Positions 60,132 through 64,000 of a DNA stretch of 64,000 nucleotides are shown here, piece after piece (the stretch's first letter is position 1; each line of letters begins with the position of its first letter). Under the pieces are notes generated by a model. That model was not told the DNA's origin, did no database searches, and saw only the letters and a program-made list of their open reading frames with translations. A program made the position numbers and the translations under genes. The stretch is taken from contig JAPFFF010000012.1 in the NCBI GenBank assembly GCA_039105265.1, forward strand, positions 5,394,001 to 5,458,000. Reading direction: 5' to 3'. The DNA comes from Tritrichomonas musculus (lineage: Eukaryota > Parabasalia > Tritrichomonadida > Tritrichomonadidae).

Positions 60132-60226
60132 CGTCAAGGCAAGGAATTGAACCTTGATCTAGCTTCTAACTTGCAACAAATTGTTATTTGTAAGAGATGC
60201 TTATCCTTCCATTGGACGACCTTGAC
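60132..60226 (-). tRNA. Probable tRNA with ~24-nt intron, anticodon uncertain (CTT, Lys, best guess)
   Basis: A perfect 7-bp acceptor pairs GTCAAGG with CCTTGAC. The D-arm is GTCC-AATGGAA-GGAT, and the T-arm CAAGG-TTCAATT-CCTTG is perfect with a canonical TTCAA loop. The anticodon region is too long, so an intron after position 37 is needed. The loop then reads C-T-CTT-A, with Lys anticodon, and an AAG in the intron could pair with it as in eukaryotic pre-tRNAs. The anticodon stem (AGCAT/AAGCT) has one A-A mismatch. A run of 12 T residues follows the 3' end, an RNA polymerase III terminator. Confidence 0.7.
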
Positions 60227-60239
60227 TTCAAGAAAAAAG

Positions 60240-60751
60240 ATATCTTTTAAATATATTTTTATATTTTTTCAATCTTTATAATTAACTGATTTAATAATTA
60301 TTTTAATTAACTGTTCTGCTCCTGACCGAATCCAATCAATGACAATTATATGTAAATTATAATTTGAGTTCATGATCTCCAAAAATTCAATCATTAATTA
60401 GTTTTAAATAAGAATTAAGTTTTTCTTCATCAACAGTCAAATGTTAAAAATTTTGGGTTCCAAAAATAAATATCAATATCTCTGTAAAAATTTATACTGA
60501 AAAAAGTTTATAAAATATTTATTGTGTTTATTATATTATACATATGATTTGATTAATAATAAAACAAAAATTTATTTTAATGTTAAGATATTTATATTTA
60601 CTTTTTCTTAACAATCTCAAAAAGTTGATTTTGGAATGCATAAAAAGCATGCTTCTCTTTAATATTTTTTTGGGTTTTAATATGGTACAGAATCCAAATA
60701 ATGAGTAGATTATATTTATGATAAGAGCTAAAAGAAAAATATTCAATTTTT
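60240..60751. other. AT-rich intergenic
   Basis: No gene or repeat recognised. It lies between the tRNA 5' end and the kinase remnant. Confidence 0.5.
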
Positions 60752-61382
60752 TCATTTTGAGAATTTTGAGTGATTGTCAAGAAAATAATTCTTATCAAAA
60801 GCAATTTTTTTATAAATTTCTTCAAATATTGGATTTTCATCAGTATCGCCAAACCAGCATCTTTCAATCAAGGATCTCAATGATTTTTGAACATCATCAT
60901 TTTGTTCAGGCCAAAATTCCTCATCGGACAATCGTTTTTTTTCTACACCACTTTTTGAATGGTTTTTCTATCCATGAGTAGCTACTCATTGAAAGTAAAA
61001 AACCTCCATCTTAAGGTGAAATTTGACTTACTATGTTAATAAATTTAACCAAAATCATTGTAAAATTAAAATTTTCCCTTAAAATTTTAACTATTTACTT
61101 TTTTTGATTTAAAAGTTTTCAAAAAGTGGTGTAGAAAAATACGATTCACCTTCCTCATCCAAATCTCTTTGTAAATAATTAATGCTTATATTATTAGTAA
61201 AATGTATTTCGCCAGAAACAATAGAATATAAAATCAAAGAAAAAGAGTAAACATCAACTTTACAATCATATAAAAAATGATTGGCATCTTATATAGTGGA
61301 GTTCCCATAAAAAAATTTAATAACAATTATTCCTTCTTTACTTTCTCAGTTTTTGATATTTTAGCTGCAAATTTCATATAAA
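60752..61382 (-). pseudogene. TKL-like kinase remnant, split by a foldback element
   Basis: Three minus-strand pieces in gene order: Lys-Phe-Ala-Ala-Lys-Ile-Ser-Lys-Thr (VAIK lysine region); an activation segment and helix F reading Gly-Thr-Pro-Leu-Tyr then Cys-Lys-Val-Asp-Val-Tyr-Ser-Phe-Ser-Leu-Ile-Leu-Tyr and on to Asp-Leu-Asp-Glu-Glu-Gly; and the C-lobe end Leu-Ile-Glu-Arg-Cys-Trp-Phe-Gly-Asp-Thr closing at a TGA at 60754-60752. The catalytic loop is missing and there are stops, so it is dead. Between the second and third pieces lies a 217-bp inverted-repeat element. The family is that of the 5.5-10.3 kb gene. Confidence 0.75.
60930..61146. mobile_element. 217-bp inverted-repeat (foldback/MITE-like) insertion
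   Basis: Arms of about 29 bp, reading AATCGTTTTTTTTCTACACC on the left with its near-perfect complement on the right (61118-61146). It interrupts the C-lobe of the kinase remnant and carries no ORF. Target duplication is unclear. The arms contain CACTTTTTGA, also present in the 48.4-48.7 kb hairpins. Confidence 0.7.
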
Positions 61383-61447
61383 CAATAGGATATGAAATTT
61401 TTATGAATTTTTATGAAAAAGTTAAACTTTTTAAAAATCTCTGAAAA

Positions 61448-62793
61448 TTGAATTTAAATTTGAGAAAATGTGGAAAAAATCATTTTTTATTAGATATGGC
61501 TGAATTTGTTGAATATGAAGCTCCTACAAGTTGTCTGAGGAGATTAACACAACAAGATAAAAGTGGTAAATTCAAACTCATAGTTACAAACGACCAAGAT
61601 AAAAATAATATTATTGAAATTTTAACTACGATAAATAAAGCTCGTATTATCTCCAAAAAAAATTAACAACCTTTTTGAAATTGATCCAACATTAGATGAG
61701 TACGAGATTGAACTTCCAAAAGAAATTTCAATTTCCGAAGATATAAGAAATATTATTGAAAAACTACTTAAATCCACTGAACAGAAAGTTCTAATTGAAA
61801 AATCTAAAGAAAGACAAGCCAATATAATTCGACTTTTCCTTGGAGAGTCAACTAAAGAAGACAATGTTCACATCGATATGAAAAGTATCAAAGAGGCAAT
61901 TTCATACTTGTCAACGGAAGCACACAGCAGCTCTATTCAATACTTGTCATTACATTTAAAAGAAATTATTGAAGATGGCGAATTTGACAAACTTGATGAA
62001 AAAATTGTCTATGAAATTTTTGATTCATACTTCCAACAAGAAAAATCAAAAGAAAACCAAAATCAAGAGATATTTGAACAACTAAAACAAAAGGAAAATG
62101 TCGACATTGTTATGCATTTTCTGCTTCAAGTTGAATATGAAGACTACACTGAAGAAATGAAAGAATACATTGCAAACAATCTTTCTGATGAAATTGTCGA
62201 TAATGAACTCAGCCAGATCATCACCCTGCTCAGAAAATTGATTCTGAATTCAAAATCATCAAAAGAAAAAGGCATAACTGAAGTTGAATATCAAAGTGAT
62301 GAGCTCGATGGAATCATTTCACATATGAAAAAGACGATAGGTGAAGATTTGATTGAAAAAGGTGAACTGAAAATCACATCTGGACATCCAGTCTATGCAG
62401 GCGCTCTTGAAAATATCATCAAATACGACAAAGACCACATTGATCAATACTTTCGAAATAACGATGGTTCTAGATTGATGGATTCAATTCGATTTTGGAA
62501 AAAGAAAAATTAATTTGACATCTTACACAATAAGATCAAGTCCAGAGAGCGTATATCATCCAAAAACATGGCGAGTTTTAGGCTCAGATGATGGAGAAAA
62601 GTGGGATATTCTTGATCGACAAACCAACAATTCCAGTTTAAATGCTAATAGCATTAAGCAGCGTTTTAAATGTGACCAAAACCACAGTTATTATCGATTT
62701 ATAAGATATATTCAAGATGACTCATGGTATGGCAATCGTGAATATTGCATTGGGTTTTCATGCATTGAATTCTTTGGATCTATTAAAGCATAG
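61448..62793 (+). pseudogene. BTB/BACK/F5-8C protein gene, broken by two frame changes
   Basis: Three consecutive readings give one architecture. Residues from 61448 (no ATG; only TTG) are BTB-like (Gly-Lys-Phe-Lys-Leu-Ile-Val-Thr-Asn). After a frame change near 61660 a long helical linker follows with Ile-Glu-Leu-Pro-Lys-Glu-Ile and runs to Asp-His-Ile-Asp-Gln-Tyr-Phe at about 62450. After a second change near 62477 the discoidin-like end reads Phe-Asp-Phe-Gly-Lys-Arg, Thr-Ser-Tyr-Thr-Ile-Arg-Ser, Pro-Lys-Thr-Trp-Arg-Val-Leu-Gly-Ser, Arg-Phe-Ile-Arg-Tyr and ends at 62793. It is a close architectural relative of the intact 32.0 kb gene. The missing start and two breaks indicate a recent pseudogene; sequencing slips are possible at either break. 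Confidence 0.8.
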
Positions 62794-63184
62794 TATCTTT
62801 CATTTTTCAATCCGACATTTACTTTTCTTGATAATAAATTTGATTTAATTTTAATAAATTATTCAATTTTATAAATCAACTTTGCTATTTAATCTTTAAA
62901 ACAAAACAATAAAGATAATAAGCATCAAATCCATACCGTTAAATTTATAAAACGCATAATTTTTATATATATATTTTAAACTAATTGATCTTAAATAACA
63001 ATAAAATAAGTAATCTTTTTCAATTAAATGAGGCAAAACTATGAATTATGAAAGGCTACTCAAAAAATAATGAAAAATGACAATATATTACATAAGAATT
63101 CATAACAATAATATCAAACTTTTGAATAACAAAAAACTTTCGGAATCATTCAATATAAGGATCTTCAGTATTCTCGATGGTGAT
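62794..63184. other. AT-rich intergenic
   Basis: Nothing recognised. Confidence 0.55.
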
Positions 63185-63466
63185 TTATGTATTTATTGAT
63201 AATTCCTGCTGATCAACACTATCATCGGTTTCATCAATGAAAATAATTTTATTATAATAAATTCGATGTACAACCACCAAAAAAATAACCGTTAAAATAG
63301 CCGTCGCTACTATTGAAACAAAAATCACAATAAAATTCTTAAATTTGCTTTTCTTCACATTTGTGACTAGAATTGTCTGCAATGGCGATTGTGATGGAGC
63401 TATTAATGTGGTTTTAACGGTTGTGGTCAATAAAATTGTACTTGATAAAATAAGTGGTTGGCTTTA
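63185..63466 (-). pseudogene. C-terminal membrane-anchor fragment of a surface protein
   Basis: A Ser/Thr/Pro-rich stretch (Thr-Thr-Thr-Val-Lys-Thr-Thr-Leu-Ile-Ala-Pro-Ser) leads to a single hydrophobic helix (Phe-Ile-Val-Ile-Phe-Val-Ser-Ile-Val-Ala-Thr-Ala-Ile-Leu) and a ~25-residue acidic cytoplasmic tail. There is no ATG and the upstream frame is closed. This is the usual tail of trichomonad BspA-like and other type-I surface proteins (family knowledge). Only the anchor remains. Confidence 0.5.
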
Positions 63467-63911
63467 ATAGCGTTCCAAAAGTAAATCCTTGATTTTTCAA
63501 ACAATATGAACTCTTTTATCAATTTTTTGAGATAACATTCAATTTTTGATTTGAAACTATTATTTATCAAATTTTAAAAATATCTCTTTTATTCCAGTAA
63601 AAAGAATAAATTTAATTTATCTTTTATTATTTTCATTATATATATTTATTAATTATTAAAAGCTTTTTTCATTTCCTTCATGCTCTTATTTAATCTAAAT
63701 TTAACCTTCATATTCTAATGGGAAGAATTCAGCTTCATTTCAAAGAATCATACATGTTTACACTTTTTTAATATAATTATAATTTTATAATTTAAGAAAT
63801 AAAAATAATGATATAAAATTTAAATTCTATTTTCAAGAATAACAAAACATCATTTTATCTTAAGAAATTGCTTTACATTCTAGAAATATATCTTTATTTT
63901 AATTTTTAAAA
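63467..63911. other. AT-rich intergenic
   Basis: Nothing recognised before the next ATG. Confidence 0.55.
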
Positions 63912-64000
63912 ATGCGACAAAACTCATTTGGTCCAAATGATTTTGATGTTTTTACACCTAAAAAAGGATATCACTATAAATTACATTTTTTCATAGTGAC
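63912..64000 (+). CDS. 5' end of a gene cut by the window edge
   Basis: An ATG opens a frame that stays open to the end of the window (29 codons): Met-Arg-Gln-Asn-Ser-Phe-Gly-Pro-Asn-Asp-Phe-Asp-Val-Phe-Thr-Pro. Its composition is more protein-like than the surrounding DNA. Too short to identify. Confidence 0.4.
   Translation, partial: MRQNSFGPNDFDVFTPKKGYHYKLHFFIV

Overview
This is a very AT-rich eukaryotic window, most likely from a parabasalid (trichomonad) protist, probably a Tritrichomonas-like species. The evidence is the gene repertoire: TKL-like kinases with degenerate tandem domains, a kinase fused to Sel1 repeats, a DUF3447 ankyrin protein, BTB/BACK proteins fused to F5/8-type-C or glycine-rich domains, BspA-like leucine-rich repeats, Myb-like and RCC1-kinase fragments, a papain-like protease, and long AT-rich intergenic DNA. 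The standard genetic code fits every gene. The species call is inference from family content, not from a marker gene.

Layout. 1-10.3 kb: an SLC45/GPH-like sugar transporter, a cathepsin-L-like protease and a 1605-residue protein with five kinase domains, all on the minus strand. 10.6-17.5 kb: a graveyard of host gene fragments (BspA LRR, RCC1-kinase, Myb, CDC25-like phosphatase, VWA-like) around one intact coiled-coil/glycine-rich gene. 17.6-21.4 kb: a kinase-Sel1 protein. 21.6-29.9 kb: the oddest locus, an N-terminal DUF3447 exon followed by twelve single ankyrin repeats, each exactly 32 codons, separated by AT-rich spacers that fall into length classes. 30.3-44.5 kb: a BTB-linker/transmembrane protein, a BTB-F5/8C protein, a USP7-like deubiquitinase, two bacterial-like membrane proteins, a BTB/Big2/glycine-rich protein and a ubiquitin-like protein. 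44.5-56.4 kb: a repeat-rich stretch with two copies of a 1.38 kb inverted-repeat element carrying target duplications, several foldback and MITE-like elements, a decayed hAT-like transposase, fragments of TLDc and BTB genes, and an intact membrane M28 peptidase. 56.4-64 kb: a class-3 lipase with a large disordered insert, an aldo/keto reductase, a probable tRNA, a kinase fragment split by a foldback element, a broken BTB-F5/8C gene, a membrane-tail fragment and the start of a gene that runs off the window.

Most genes belong to large lineage-specific signalling and surface families (kinase, ankyrin, BTB, LRR) rather than to one pathway. I see no operon logic. The ankyrin locus is the best candidate for something not described before. 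The mobile-element content around 44-61 kb is the second most informative part.
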